Shown: in pieces, positions 45,138 to 54,313 of the stretch | Layout: each line of letters begins with the position of its first letter | Position numbering within the stretch: the first letter of the stretch is position 1 | From: Schinkia azotoformans LMG 9581 | GTDB lineage: Bacteria; Bacillota; Bacilli; Bacillales; Bacillaceae_J | Length of the DNA: 58,300 bases | NCBI RefSeq assembly: GCF_000307855.1 | Contig: NZ_AJLR01000005.1 | Span: 1 to 58,300 of the forward strand | Direction: 5' to 3' | Made by a program: the position numbers and the translations under genes | Notes under the pieces: model-generated | What the model was told of the DNA's origin: nothing | Database searches by the model: none | The model's input: only the letters and a program-made list of their open reading frames with translations

Positions 45138-45417
45138 AGTGAAACCTCCATAAAAAATTTGATACTATTTTATAATACTTTTAATTACTCAAAATTGTCA
45201 AAATAAAATTTTGTAAGCATTGATAAATATAGTTTCATCATATATTTTTAAATTTTATAAAATTATTTTAATATAACCAATTAATTGAATTGCAGGAAAA
45301 CAATGAAACTTTAACTAATTGTTAAAAAAAATTAACATCTTTTTCCTAACTTTTAATGTATGGTAAAGGTGAGATTTCTATACATTTTCGAACTTCATTT
45401 TGGAGAAGAGTGAGATT

Positions 45418-46122
45418 ATGACCGTTCTATTAACTGCAAAAAAAGTATCGAAGGTCTACCAAATGGGTGAGGTTACTGTCCAAGCATTGAGGGATGTTAA
45501 TTTTGAAATAAATAAAGGTGAATTTATTGTCGTTTTAGGTCCAAGTGGGTCCGGAAAAAGTACAATGATTAATTTAATCGGCGGCATGGATACGGCAAGC
45601 TCGGGAGAAATTTACTATCAAGAACAGCCATTACACCAGGCGACCGAGAGAATTTTAACGGAATACCGGCGCAATGCAGTAGGCTTTGTTTTTCAATTTT
45701 ATAATTTAATGCCGAACTTAACGGCGTTTGAGAATATTCAGTTGTCGACCCAAATTGCGAGGAACCCCCTCGATCCGATGGAGGTTTTGGCTCAAGTGGG
45801 GTTGGCTGACCGGGCCGGTCATTTTCCGGCACAATTGTCGGGGGGTGAACAGCAAAGGGTGGCGATTGCTCGCGCCGTCGCCAAAAACCCGGAGATTTTA
45901 TTATGTGATGAGCCAACAGGGGCTTTAGATTTCTCTACTGGAATTCAGGTGCTGGAGCTGCTGCGTGAGTTCAATAAAACGATGGGTAAAACGGTGATGA
46001 TCATTACTCATAATGCTGGCATTGCCGATATGGCAGACCGTGTTTTTTTTATAAAAGATGGAAGGCTTGAAAAAATTCAAGTGAACGAACACCCTCTTGA
46101 CCCGGAGGAGGTGTCTTGGTAA
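45418..46122 (+). CDS. ABC transporter ATPase, MacB/LolD type
   Basis: 234 residues from ATG 45418 (GGAGAAGAGTGAG upstream). Walker [11 protein letters not shown] loop VFQFYNLMP, signature [16 protein letters not shown], Walker [13 protein letters not shown], switch His in ITHNAG. It is the first gene of a three-gene operon with an FtsX-type permease and a membrane-fusion protein. The promoter region has a TTAAC/GTTAA inverted repeat near 45311-45325 that may be an operator. Confidence 0.93.
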   Translation: MTVLLTAKKVSKVYQMGEVTVQALRDVNFEINKGEFIVVLGPSGSGKSTMINLIGGMDTASSGEIYYQEQPLHQATERILTEYRRNAVGFVFQFYNLMPNLTAFENIQLSTQIARNPLDPMEVLAQVGLADRAGHFPAQLSGGEQQRVAIARAVAKNPEILLCDEPTGALDFSTGIQVLELLREFNKTMGKTVMIITHNAGIADMADRVFFIKDGRLEKIQVNEHPLDPEEVSW

Positions 46123-48482
46123 TGTTGTGGCGCAAAATGTTCCGAGATATTCTTGAAAATAAAGTCGCCTATATCGCCTGTGCAATTGTCATCGCCATTG
46201 GTCTGATGACCTATACATCGATGTCGATTGCAAAAGACGGTTTGTTTAATGCAAAAGATCAATTTTACCAGGAATACAGCTTTGCCGATGGTTTTGCTAA
46301 GGTAAAAGCTATTCCGATTACAAGGGCTCAAGCACTGGAAGAAATAGATGGAATTGATGTAGTCAGTGGCCGTCTTGTAAAAGATGTTAGGGTGTTGATG
46401 CCGGATACGGAGGAAAATGTCTATCTTAGATTGATTTCTTTGAATGCCCCGGAAGGAAATGAGTTGAATGGCATTAAGCTTGAAAAGGGCACGTTTCCTT
46501 CAACTAATCGGCAGCAGATTTTAGTTGCTGATAAATTTTATGAGGCACACCAGTTGCAAATTGGCAATAAAATCAATGTAATTATTGAAGGGAAGCAAGT
46601 GGAGCTTTCTGTTAGTGGTACGGGGATGAGTCCCGAGTATATTTATGCTCTGAAGGAGCTTCAGAGTGTGGCTTCAGATCCGCTGACCTTCGAAGTGGCC
46701 TACGTACCATATGAGGATATGGAGCAGCTTTTTAATCAAAAAGGCTTGGTAAATGATATTTCGTTCACGCTTAAACCGGGCGTGACTTATGAGGATGTTG
46801 AACAAGCGGTCAAGTCAGATTTAGAACGTTATGAGCTGGAGAGCCTTTATGCTGCCAAAGACCAGCTTAGTAATGCGATGCTGACAGAAGAACTAAAGCA
46901 GCTCGAAAGAATGGCAAGTAGCCTCCCAGTGATTTTTCTAATAATCGCAGCGATTATTTTATATATCATGTTAAAACGGCTTGTTGAGTCACAACGAGGT
47001 CAAATTGGTACATTGAAGGCCTTTGGCTATCGCAGATCGGAAATACTGTTTCATTATTTATGGTATGGCATATTTATAGGTATTTTTGGCGGAGTGCTCG
47101 GAGGGGTTTTGGGCATTTGGGTTTCAAAATATTATTTACAGATCTATCAGATGTTTTTTAACCTCCCCAATATTGGGGCACATACCTCCATGAAGTATTT
47201 TTATCTTGGCATCATAATGGCGGTGCTTTTCAGTGCGGTCGCCTCCTTTCAAGGTGTACGAGGTGTGATCCGTCTTCAACCTGCAGAGGCAATGCACCCT
47301 GTTGTGCCGACTTTTGTAAAAAAGACATTTTTAGAAAAAATCCCTGGGTTTTGGCGGGCATTCAATGTCCAGGGACGGATGGCCATTCGAAATTTGTTGA
47401 GAAACAAAAACCGGAGTATTTTCACACTTATCGGAATGATTTTTACTTTTAGTATGATGGCGTCCTTTTTTTCTTTATCAAGTATGTCAGAAACGATGAT
47501 CATGGATCAGTTTACAAGGGTGCAAAAGCAGGATGTGAAGTTGACCTTTGTAAAACCAATGCCGCGCTCAGATGTCATCCGTGAGCTGAACGATGTTGAC
47601 GGGGTAAAACGAGTCGAGCCATTTCTCGAAATACCAGTTTCATTGAAATTTTTAAATCATAAAAAAGATGTGATTGCATTAGGGATTTCTGTTGATTCGG
47701 AGCTTTACAATGTATTTGATAAAGAGGGAAACCGCCTTGAGGTTCCGAAGTCAGGAATGATGGTTTCTGAACAGGTTGCTGATAAGCTTGGTGTTCAGGT
47801 TGGCGATGTGCTCCAGGTGGAAAGTATTTTTGCGAAGGACGAAAAGCTGAATATTAAGATTGAAAAAATTATTCCACAATATTTAGGGGCCAATATTTAT
47901 ATGAATCAGGATGCGCTACTGGGGCTGTTAAAGCAAGGCGAGATGATGACATCTGCCCTGATTGCAATCGATAAGCGGGCGATGCCGTCATTAAAAGATG
48001 AGTACAGAGCGTCAAAATATATTAGTACCATTGAGGTTCGCCAGGAAATGATCGATAAATACGAGGAATTGATGGGTTCAGCAACCTATGCGATGTGGGT
48101 GATGGCGATTATTTCAATTATCACTGGCTTTGCCATTGTCTATAACTCTAGCATTATTTCGTTGGCGGAGCGGAAAAGAGAGCTAGCTTCCCTTCGTGTG
48201 ATGGGGATGACCCCGAAGGAAGTGATGGAGGTTGTTTCGGTCGAGCAATGGTTTATTGGTTTTTCCGGAATGATAGCCGGGATTCCGTTGGCGTTTTTAA
48301 TGAATCAAATGATGTCGACAAGTATGAGTAATGATCTGTATACAATACCGCCGGGAACGAGCGGCAATGCGATTGTGCTCGCTTTTATCGGAACGATTTT
48401 TGCCATAGCAGTTTCGCAAGCTTCGATTTCTAGGAAAGTAAAGCAGCTTGATTTGGTGGCGGTTTTGAAGGAAAGAGAATAG
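46122..48482 (+). CDS. FtsX/MacB-type ABC permease, duplicated
   Basis: 786 residues. ATG 46122 overlaps the previous stop (TAATG) and follows GGAGGAGG. Two copies of the FtsX core (about 265-385 and 660-785), each with three or four helices, flank two MacB-like periplasmic domains (about 45-230 and 430-640). MLKRLVESQRGQIGTLKAFG and SLAERKRELASLRVMGMTP are the coupling helices. It should move a peptide, lipid or drug across the membrane with its ATPase and adaptor. Substrate unknown. Confidence 0.9.
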   Translation: MLWRKMFRDILENKVAYIACAIVIAIGLMTYTSMSIAKDGLFNAKDQFYQEYSFADGFAKVKAIPITRAQALEEIDGIDVVSGRLVKDVRVLMPDTEENVYLRLISLNAPEGNELNGIKLEKGTFPSTNRQQILVADKFYEAHQLQIGNKINVIIEGKQVELSVSGTGMSPEYIYALKELQSVASDPLTFEVAYVPYEDMEQLFNQKGLVNDISFTLKPGVTYEDVEQAVKSDLERYELESLYAAKDQLSNAMLTEELKQLERMASSLPVIFLIIAAIILYIMLKRLVESQRGQIGTLKAFGYRRSEILFHYLWYGIFIGIFGGVLGGVLGIWVSKYYLQIYQMFFNLPNIGAHTSMKYFYLGIIMAVLFSAVASFQGVRGVIRLQPAEAMHPVVPTFVKKTFLEKIPGFWRAFNVQGRMAIRNLLRNKNRSIFTLIGMIFTFSMMASFFSLSSMSETMIMDQFTRVQKQDVKLTFVKPMPRSDVIRELNDVDGVKRVEPFLEIPVSLKFLNHKKDVIALGISVDSELYNVFDKEGNRLEVPKSGMMVSEQVADKLGVQVGDVLQVESIFAKDEKLNIKIEKIIPQYLGANIYMNQDALLGLLKQGEMMTSALIAIDKRAMPSLKDEYRASKYISTIEVRQEMIDKYEELMGSATYAMWVMAIISIITGFAIVYNSSIISLAERKRELASLRVMGMTPKEVMEVVSVEQWFIGFSGMIAGIPLAFLMNQMMSTSMSNDLYTIPPGTSGNAIVLAFIGTIFAIAVSQASISRKVKQLDLVAVLKERE

Positions 48483-48483
48483 T

Positions 48484-48510
48484 GGAACACGCGAACCGTC
48501 CCCGTGTTCC
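48484..48510 (+). repeat. REP-like palindrome inside the efflux operon
   Basis: GGAACAC (48484-48490) and GTGTTCC (48504-48510) enclose GCGAACCGTCCCC. A near-identical unit lies at 53942-53969. It sits between the permease stop and the adaptor's ribosome site. Confidence 0.75.
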
Positions 48511-48526
48511 GGGAGGAGAAGGCACA

Positions 48527-49768
48527 ATGGAATCACATTTAAAGTGGATCATCGGAGCAATTTTGGCATTAGGTATAGGCGGCTATTTTGTCTATAATTC
48601 TACAAAACCCCTTGAAGCAGAGCTGCTTGAAGTTAAAGCACAAACGATATCCCAGTCCTTTAAGGAAGAAGGGCTTGTGACAGCAGCGGTCGAGCGGCCT
48701 GTGTACAGTGTCATTAACGGAAAAATAATCAATATTCCTGTCAAAGAAGGACAACAGGTGAACAAAGGAGATTTGCTTGTTCAGATTGAATCAAAGGACC
48801 TCGAATCGCAGCTCAGTCAGTTGAAGGCTCAGCTCGAAAGCATCAACGGTCAGGAAAAACAGGCAAAAAGGACCCCGTATGTAGCTCAAGAAAAGCAGCA
48901 GCAGTTAATGATGGATGAAACGAAGCGGCAAATCGAACTTGAAAAGCAAAATTATAATCGAATCAAAACATTATACGACAGCGGGGCCGTTTCAAAAAAA
49001 GAATTAGATGACGCCCAAAATAGAGTGGAACAGCTTGAAAATAACCTGTTGCAGCAGGAACAAGCGTTAAAGCTAATAGAAGAACAATCTAAGCCGTTGG
49101 CAGGAACGGATCAGTATTTTAAAGGTTTAAAAGAATCACTAACTGAGCAAATAGATCATCTTAAATATTTAATCTCAAACAATAGAATTGTTGCGCCAAT
49201 CAGCGGGATCGTGAATGAATTGCCTGTTCGGGAAGGGGCAATGGTAACAGCGCAAACCCCTTTAATGACGTTGACTTCTAATGATGAGCTGCAGGTTGAA
49301 GTATTTCTTTTAACTGAGGATGTCATAACCATAGAAGAAGGCATGCCGGTTACATTGATTCAAAAAAGAAAAAACGGCGATTTGGAATTTCCCGGTGTTG
49401 TAACAGCCATCGCACCGGCAGCTGAGGAAAAAATTTCGGCGTTGGGATTAACCGAGCATAAGGTGAAAGTAACGGTAGCCCCTGAGGCAAATAAAGCGCC
49501 AGAGCTGCGGCCGGGCTATGCGTTGGATGTCAAGTTCACTACATTAGAGCAAGAAAATAAACTAGCCGTACCAAAGGTTGTGTTGTTTCCGTATGATGAT
49601 GGCGATGCATTATGGCTAGTAAAGGATGGGAAAGTGACGATACAAAAGGTTGAAAAAGGCATGGAGACTGACGAGTTGGTTGTGATTGAAAAAGGTCTAA
49701 AAGCTGGTGATCTAGTTGTCAAAAATCCTCAGCTTGAGGGGATAAAAGAGGGAAAGGAAGTTAAATAG
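48527..49768 (+). CDS. HlyD/MacA-type membrane-fusion adaptor
   Basis: 413 residues from ATG 48527 behind GGGAGGAG; the frame from 48482 runs through the inserted repeat and is not real. One N-terminal membrane helix (about 7-23), the barrel-sandwich half VYSVINGKIINIPVKEGQQV, a coiled-coil hairpin (about 100-205, LENNLLQQEQALKLIEEQSK), the second half RIVAPISGIVNELPVREGAM, and a beta-barrel ending LAVPKVVLFPYDDG. It links the ABC permease to the outer face, as in YknX and MacA. Confidence 0.92.
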   Translation: MESHLKWIIGAILALGIGGYFVYNSTKPLEAELLEVKAQTISQSFKEEGLVTAAVERPVYSVINGKIINIPVKEGQQVNKGDLLVQIESKDLESQLSQLKAQLESINGQEKQAKRTPYVAQEKQQQLMMDETKRQIELEKQNYNRIKTLYDSGAVSKKELDDAQNRVEQLENNLLQQEQALKLIEEQSKPLAGTDQYFKGLKESLTEQIDHLKYLISNNRIVAPISGIVNELPVREGAMVTAQTPLMTLTSNDELQVEVFLLTEDVITIEEGMPVTLIQKRKNGDLEFPGVVTAIAPAAEEKISALGLTEHKVKVTVAPEANKAPELRPGYALDVKFTTLEQENKLAVPKVVLFPYDDGDALWLVKDGKVTIQKVEKGMETDELVVIEKGLKAGDLVVKNPQLEGIKEGKEVK

Positions 49769-49785
49769 ATGTAAGCGTCAAACTG

Positions 49786-51250
49786 GTTCTTTCCAGCGTT
49801 AGTTGAATTAGTATTCTACCATGTTATACTAAAATTAAGAAAGAATAACTGGAGGGTCGTACGATGGATGAATTAGTGAAACTACTTGACGATAATTTAA
49901 TTTGTACAAGTACTGACATCACGGCAAATTTCATTCATTTCTATGTTGAATCTACTCAAAAAGAATGTACATGCCCATCTTGTCAAACGGTATCTTCTCG
50001 AATCCACTCTCGCTATAAACGGACCTTCCAAGATTTGCTTATTTAAGATAAAAAGGTAATGATTACGTTAACTAATCGAAAAATGTTTTGTGATAACCCA
50101 CTATGTGATCGTACAACTTTTGCAGAATCCTTTTCCTTTATAGATAATAAAGCTAAAAAAACTAAACGATTATTAGAAGTGATTATAGAAATTTCGCTGA
50201 CACAAAGTTCTGTGTCAGCTGCAACTTATCTAACGCAACATATAGCCAATGTTAAAAAGAGTTCGATCTGTAATTATCAAAAAAAAAAAAAACGAACCAA
50301 TAATAAATAAGGAGATGATAGATGCTGTCTGTATCGATGATTTCGCTCTGAAAAAAAGATCAAGTTACGGTACTATCATGGTCGATCTAAATGATGGTAG
50401 AGTCATAGATATAATAGACTCAAGGGATAAAGATGACGTTGTCGCTTGGCTCTCTCACATATGCTTCTGCTATTCGAGAAGCTCATCCAGATGCTCACCA
50501 CATCAGCGATCAGTTTCATTTAGTAAAAAATTTGACGGATGCGATCACGCAATGTAGTTACGTGGCCAAGAACACAGAGAAGCTATCGAAAAAATCTTGG
50601 CTAGAGCTGAAAAAGTAAGGGCTTTACATGATAAAGGATATAGTATAAGACAAATAGTTGATGAGACAGGGCATACAAAGAAAACAATAAAAAATTACCT
50701 ATCCCCCAATTTCAACCCCATCCACGGCCAATATGGTGTACAGCGCTCCGGAAAACTTTCTCCCTTTAGAAATGAAGTTATTTCAATGCGTTCGAATGGA
50801 ATTCCTTATAAAGATATTCATGCATCGATTTGTAAAAAAGGATATAAAGGTTCAGTAGCTGCCATCAGACAATTCATAGCGAAGGAAAAAAGGCTAGAAA
50901 GAGATCTAAAAGACTATGATTCTACCGGTTCTACTGAGATTATAGAAAGAAAGTGGCTTTTAAAGTTACTCTATAAACCGCTGGAGAAAGTTAAACAACT
51001 CACTCATGAACAAGTCAAGAATGCCTTCAACAAATATCCGTTATTAAGTAAATTACACGACTTGGTTTGGTATTTTAAGGAGATTCTTCTTTCTGGAAAG
51101 AAGGAATCTTTACAAGCATGGATAGAAGAGGCAGAAAGTCTTGAATTAAGTGAATTAAATAGTTTTCTTAACGGCTTGAAAAAAGATATAGATGCAGTTG
51201 AAAATGCATTTATTTTCCTTATATAACGGGCTAGCCGAAGGGAGTATGAA
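49786..51250 (+). mobile_element. Decayed ISL3-family insertion sequence
   Basis: The left end is placed near GGTTCTTTCCAGCG at 49786, which resembles ISL3-family inverted-repeat starts. The transposase runs to about 51247 and breaks off at GLAEGS before its C terminus, so the right end is missing or moved. A direct target duplication could not be seen. Confidence 0.6.
49864..51236 (+). pseudogene. Frameshifted ISL3-family transposase
   Basis: Fragments in different frames line up as one protein. 49864-50046 gives the zinc-finger N terminus (ECTCPSCQTVSSRIHSRYKR) and ends at a stop; 50059-50310 continues (MFCDNPLCDRTTFAES); 50249-50450 has the catalytic DAVCIDDFALKKRSSYG; 50433-50618 has IREAHPDAHHISDQFHLVKN; 50597-51226 has the HTH and DDE tail ending DAVENAFIF. 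Breaks include a run of 14 A (50279-50292). No single frame can make a working enzyme. Confidence 0.88.
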
Positions 51251-51293
51251 TATCCGCGAAATAAACAGATATACTGATAAGGGGGGTGAAATG

Positions 51294-51905
51294 ATGAATA
51301 AGTGGTTAAAGGGTTGGAGCATATTCATTTTTTCAGTTGGCGGAATAGTGATATTACTAGTGATATTACTAATATTCGGGACTGTCTTTTCAATTTCTTA
51401 TTTTAGGGCATCGTTAATACCAGATGAAAAAGAAGTAGCAAAGGTAATTTCACAAGCCGAACAATACTTACAAGAGAAATATCCAACTATGGAATATGAA
51501 ATCTCTGGTTTTGAGTATGACGCTGATGAGCAATATGGTGAATTTGACTATGCTGCAGTGATTTTAAATACAGAAACACAAAATAAGTTCTTGGTTTATG
51601 AAAATAGACATACGAAACAAATGGAAGATGATATAGCATTTCAAGAATTAACAAAATTCATAGAACAAGTAAAACCGAAAATTTACAGTTATATAACTGA
51701 AACATTCGGAGAACCACAAGGTATGGCATTTACGCCACAAATGAATTACCCCCCTATGCTTAATATTAAATTAAATAACAAAAAAGAAGAGATAAACGAA
51801 GATATGTTTGAATCTTTCATTGATTATCTCCAATATGAATTAAATGTCGAACACGCAAGTGTAAATATTATGTATGAAAATGAACGATGGTCTAAAGAAT
51901 TTTAA
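51294..51905 (+). CDS. Membrane-anchored protein of unknown function
   Basis: 203 residues from ATG 51294 (GGGGGG 8-13 bases upstream); the frame open from 51192 belongs to the transposase. A helix at about 9-32 is followed by an extracellular or cytoplasmic domain with LIPDEKEVAKVISQAEQYLQ and LNVEHASVNIMYENERW. It resembles small Bacillus proteins of the YfmQ or YxjI kind only loosely. It abuts the IS remnant, which may have removed its promoter. Confidence 0.7.
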   Translation: MNKWLKGWSIFIFSVGGIVILLVILLIFGTVFSISYFRASLIPDEKEVAKVISQAEQYLQEKYPTMEYEISGFEYDADEQYGEFDYAAVILNTETQNKFLVYENRHTKQMEDDIAFQELTKFIEQVKPKIYSYITETFGEPQGMAFTPQMNYPPMLNIKLNNKKEEINEDMFESFIDYLQYELNVEHASVNIMYENERWSKEF

Positions 51906-51910
51906 TAAAT

Positions 51911-51957
51911 AAAGCATGAGAATACATTTTATTTTTCTCATGCTTTGTTTTTATTTA
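51911..51957 (+). terminator. Terminator after 51294-51905
   Basis: AAAGCATGAGAA pairs with TTCTCATGCTTT over 12 bases, followed by GTTTTTA. Confidence 0.9.
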
Positions 51958-51999
51958 GCCTTCAAGTTAAACATATCCTAAATAAAGAATAGCTTAGAA

Positions 52000-52491
52000 C
52001 TAATCTAAGTTATTCGTCAATATCTCATTTATTTGTTTCCAATCATTTTGATTGTTATCTAAAAGAATCTCCTTCCATTTCATAAATAGATTATTCGATA
52101 ACTTTTTATCGTCAATGTTTAATAATATTTGACCATCTTTAGTATCCATCATATATTGTTTGGGGATATTTACCAAAAAGTTTCCTAATATTGTTGTTTC
52201 AGATACATTAGAACTTGAACTATCGAGATAAATTCCTAACTTACCGTTAAATACAAGCCATTTCGCATAATTTTTCGCGTCATTAAACTGGCTGTCACCA
52301 AATGCCATATCTATTTGAAGAGGTATTAAGTCATTAATACCTGCAAATTTCGTGAAATCTACAGGGTTAATTTGAAGTATGATATGGTCTTTATCGCCAA
52401 AGGAATTAACGAAACTATAACTAATATTCATGTTCATAGGTAATAAAATAACTACAGGTGGCAGTTGATTATTGCCATTGAAATGAACCAC
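52000..52491 (-). CDS. C-terminal part of an interrupted gene of unknown function
   Basis: 163 residues in frame, but the first few (MVHFNG) come from the repeat array at 52479-52543, so the native N terminus is missing. The rest is a mixed alpha/beta protein (HIILQINPVDFTKFAGINDL, KWLVFNGKLGIYLDSSSS, DWKQINEILTNNL). A separate minus-strand fragment at 52789-52896 may be its upstream half. Confidence 0.5.
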   Translation of the reverse strand: MVHFNGNNQLPPVVILLPMNMNISYSFVNSFGDKDHIILQINPVDFTKFAGINDLIPLQIDMAFGDSQFNDAKNYAKWLVFNGKLGIYLDSSSSNVSETTILGNFLVNIPKQYMMDTKDGQILLNIDDKKLSNNLFMKWKEILLDNNQNDWKQINEILTNNLD

Positions 52492-52543
52492 CTATGCCAT
52501 GAAATTGATCCACATAGGACACCAAATTGAGCCACCTCTGTCA
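52479..52543. repeat. Three tandem 21-22-base direct repeats, IS21-like end
   Basis: Units at 52479-52499, 52500-52521 and 52522-52543 share AAATTGA-CCAC. Multiple short terminal repeats of this kind occur at IS21-family ends. A related inverted piece (TTTGATCCACTCAAATTTG on the minus strand) lies near 52750-52768. No istA/istB gene remains. Confidence 0.5.
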
Positions 52544-52584
52544 TGAAGAGATCTAGTACTATGGACCTACTACAAGGAATTGAA

Positions 52585-52697
52585 AATGGTCTTTACAATG
52601 AGAGGTGGTAATGGTAGGCTTCCTTGCCGGGGGCAAGCTTTCACCTGCCGTTTATTGCCTAAAACTATTACCACAGAGGCTCATTGTCAAGACCTCA
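52585..52697. mobile_element. MITE-like palindromic element
   Basis: GGTCTTTACAATGAG (52588-52602) is inverted as CTCATTGTCAAGACC (52680-52694) with one mismatch, and the match continues inward through GGTGGTAAT/ATTACCAC. A second hairpin, CTTGCC-GGGG-GCAAG, sits in the centre. It has no coding capacity. With the neighbouring repeats it fills the 52492-53094 gap. Confidence 0.55.
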
Positions 52698-52788
52698 AAA
52701 TGGGACCACCCCTTAAGGTTAGGTTCAAATACCTATTTTGACATAGCAAATTTGAGTGGATCAAAAAGAAGGCAATGCTGGTACTAAT

Positions 52789-52896
52789 GCATGGCAATAT
52801 TCAGCAGTGAATAATTTGTATTAAACATTTCGTTGTACATTTGTAGAATATTACCAAATTCATTTATATAGGATTCAATTTCTTTATTATTATTAG
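52789..52896 (-). pseudogene. Gene fragment, possibly the 5' half of the gene at 52000-52491
   Basis: On the minus strand the frame reads NNNKEIESYINEFGNILQMY, then NEMFNTNYSLLN, and ends at a TAG made by flanking repeat sequence. It has no start. The order and strand agree with an insertion that split one gene into this piece and 52000-52491. Confidence 0.35.
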
Positions 52897-53094
52897 GTGC
52901 CTGTCACCGCTCGAAAAAAGTCGAGAATAGTAGAATATGGGATTTTAAAAGGCCCCGTTACAGTGACGTCCCGGATTTTGTCGAAGAATGTGAGGATGGT
53001 TGATTAGTAGGTTGTGTTAAAATAAATAGGCAACTGAATACTAAAGGGTGGATGGTTGTTACTCTTCTTTCCTATTGGAAAGGAGGTGATAATC

Positions 53095-53247
53095 ATGGAA
53101 ACGTTTCTTGAATTTTTCAGAGAAGTTCTGAAGGGGATTGTACGTGAAATTGGTGCATATTTCTTTCGGAAAAACTTTTTAGAACAAGTACACGAGAAAA
53201 CCACCCTACGCCGTCGCAAGCAAAAGGGTGGTTCTCGTAAAAAGTAA
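53095..53247 (+). CDS. Small cationic helical peptide, type I toxin-like
   Basis: 50 residues from ATG 53095, behind AAAGGAGGTGAT, an almost perfect anti-SD match. METFLEFFREVLKGIVREIG is an amphipathic helix, then AYFFRKNFLE and a tail of Arg/Lys (TTLRRRKQKGGSRKK). The mRNA start AGGGTGGATGGTTGT (53045-53059) can pair with the 3' ACAACCACCACCCT (53258-53271), 14 pairs with one bulge, and a second hairpin lies in the end of the coding part. Long-range end pairing, a strong ribosome site and a tiny basic peptide are typical of type I toxins. No antitoxin RNA was identified. Confidence 0.65.
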   Translation: METFLEFFREVLKGIVREIGAYFFRKNFLEQVHEKTTLRRRKQKGGSRKK

Positions 53248-53289
53248 ACCTTTATAGACAACCACCACCCTAATGGTAGCAGTTGCGTT

Positions 53290-53318
53290 GAGAAGCGTTT
53301 GGCACGCTTCTCTTTTTT
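53290..53318 (+). terminator. Terminator of the small peptide mRNA
   Basis: GAGAAGCG (53290-53297) pairs with CGCTTCTC (53305-53312) around TTTGGCA, then TTTTTT. Confidence 0.9.
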
Positions 53319-53396
53319 ATTATATTCTTATTATACATGAAATAGACTATGAAATAAAGTGGGGGTTACTGGGTTATCAGATTATAGTGACCATAT

Positions 53397-53424
53397 TGAG
53401 CCAGAGGGTCGGGAACTGTGTCCC
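53397..53424 (+). repeat. Dispersed intergenic repeat, copy 2
   Basis: TTGAGCCAGAG followed by GGTCGGGAACTGTGTCCC; the core is identical to 25988-26005. It lies across the 5' end of the truncated gene that follows. Confidence 0.7.
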
Positions 53425-53429
53425 CATTA

Positions 53430-53809
53430 TGCCCTTTGGGAATCCATTAATTTCTCTTGATAATAGAGCGAATGAGGTGTCAAAAGAAGATGCTTTGAAG
53501 TTAGCTGGAAAAGCCATGGAAACGGCGTACAGCACATTTTTAATGAATGATAAATATGTAAATGGTAGTGATAGCTCAAATCGGGCATTGGCTGAGATTC
53601 GACAAAAAATAGATAAATTAGAATATAAAGATGAAATAGCGGGATATTGGATATTAGAGGGACCTTATGAACTACTTGTGGATAAATCCACAGGTGCTCT
53701 ATTTTTCAAATATGGAATAAAGGGAATCAAAATAAGTGGTTCATATTCAGAAGGGATTTCCCCAGTAGATGTGAATGATAAAGATATTTTTGCTAGAGGG
53801 TATTTTTAG
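53430..53809 (+). pseudogene. 5'-truncated gene of unknown function
   Basis: The frame is open from 53273 but the part before about 53430 is terminator and repeat sequence. The conserved-looking part starts near PLISLDNRANEVSKEDALKL and continues through YWILEGPYELLVDKSTGALF and the closing DVNDKDIFARGYF. A peptidase-propeptide or PepSY-like alternation is possible. The native start was probably lost when the repeat arrived. Confidence 0.5.
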
Positions 53810-53868
53810 GGTGATAATGAAAGGTATTATTAAGTTAAAGAGGGGGTCGTCTGATAAGCCCCTGAAAT

Positions 53869-53916
53869 AAAACAAATGGAGAAAAACGAGTCGTTTTTCT
53901 CCATTTGTTTTTGTAT
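53869..53916 (+). terminator. Long perfect hairpin terminator
   Basis: A 21-base arm at 53869-53889 is exactly inverted at 53891-53911, with a one-base loop and T runs after it. It ends the truncated gene. The 500-base gap to 54313 further holds the REP-like unit and the M23 leader (TATAAT at 54216, hairpin TAGAAAGTT/AACTTTCTA at 54238-54261). Confidence 0.88.
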
Positions 53917-53941
53917 TTTTTCAATTTCTCATGTTCCAAAT

Positions 53942-53969
53942 GGAACACGCAAACCGACCCCCGTGTTCC
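53942..53969 (+). repeat. REP-like palindrome, second copy
   Basis: GGAACAC and GTGTTCC arms around GCAAACCGACCCCC, the same unit as 48484-48510 with a few changes. Confidence 0.75.
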
Positions 53970-54313
53970 TTTAAAATCCTCTACTGGAGGGCTTTGGTAA
54001 GGGGGAGAAGTAATTTTATTTTGTCTTAGAATTGGAAAATCAGATGGATTGGGTACCACCTGATTTTTAATTTGGCTTTTGCATTGGGATTTTGAAGGGT
54101 TGAAGCCTTTGTGGGATTAGTCCTCCATATTTGAAAAAAAGAACCTGTGGATTCTATAGACAAAATTAAATTTTTTGTAATTTGGGTTGTAAAATAGTTA
54201 GACATTTTTCCTTTATATAATATCAGCACCAAAAAAGTAGAAAGTTTGAGGCAACTTTCTATTTTGGCCTCATTGCTGAAACTCAATTTAAATTAATTTA
54301 GGAGGTATGCACA

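Noticed and set aside
50249-50618. Independent small genes inside the ISL3 region
   Set aside because: Each is a frame fragment of one transposase and aligns in order with it.
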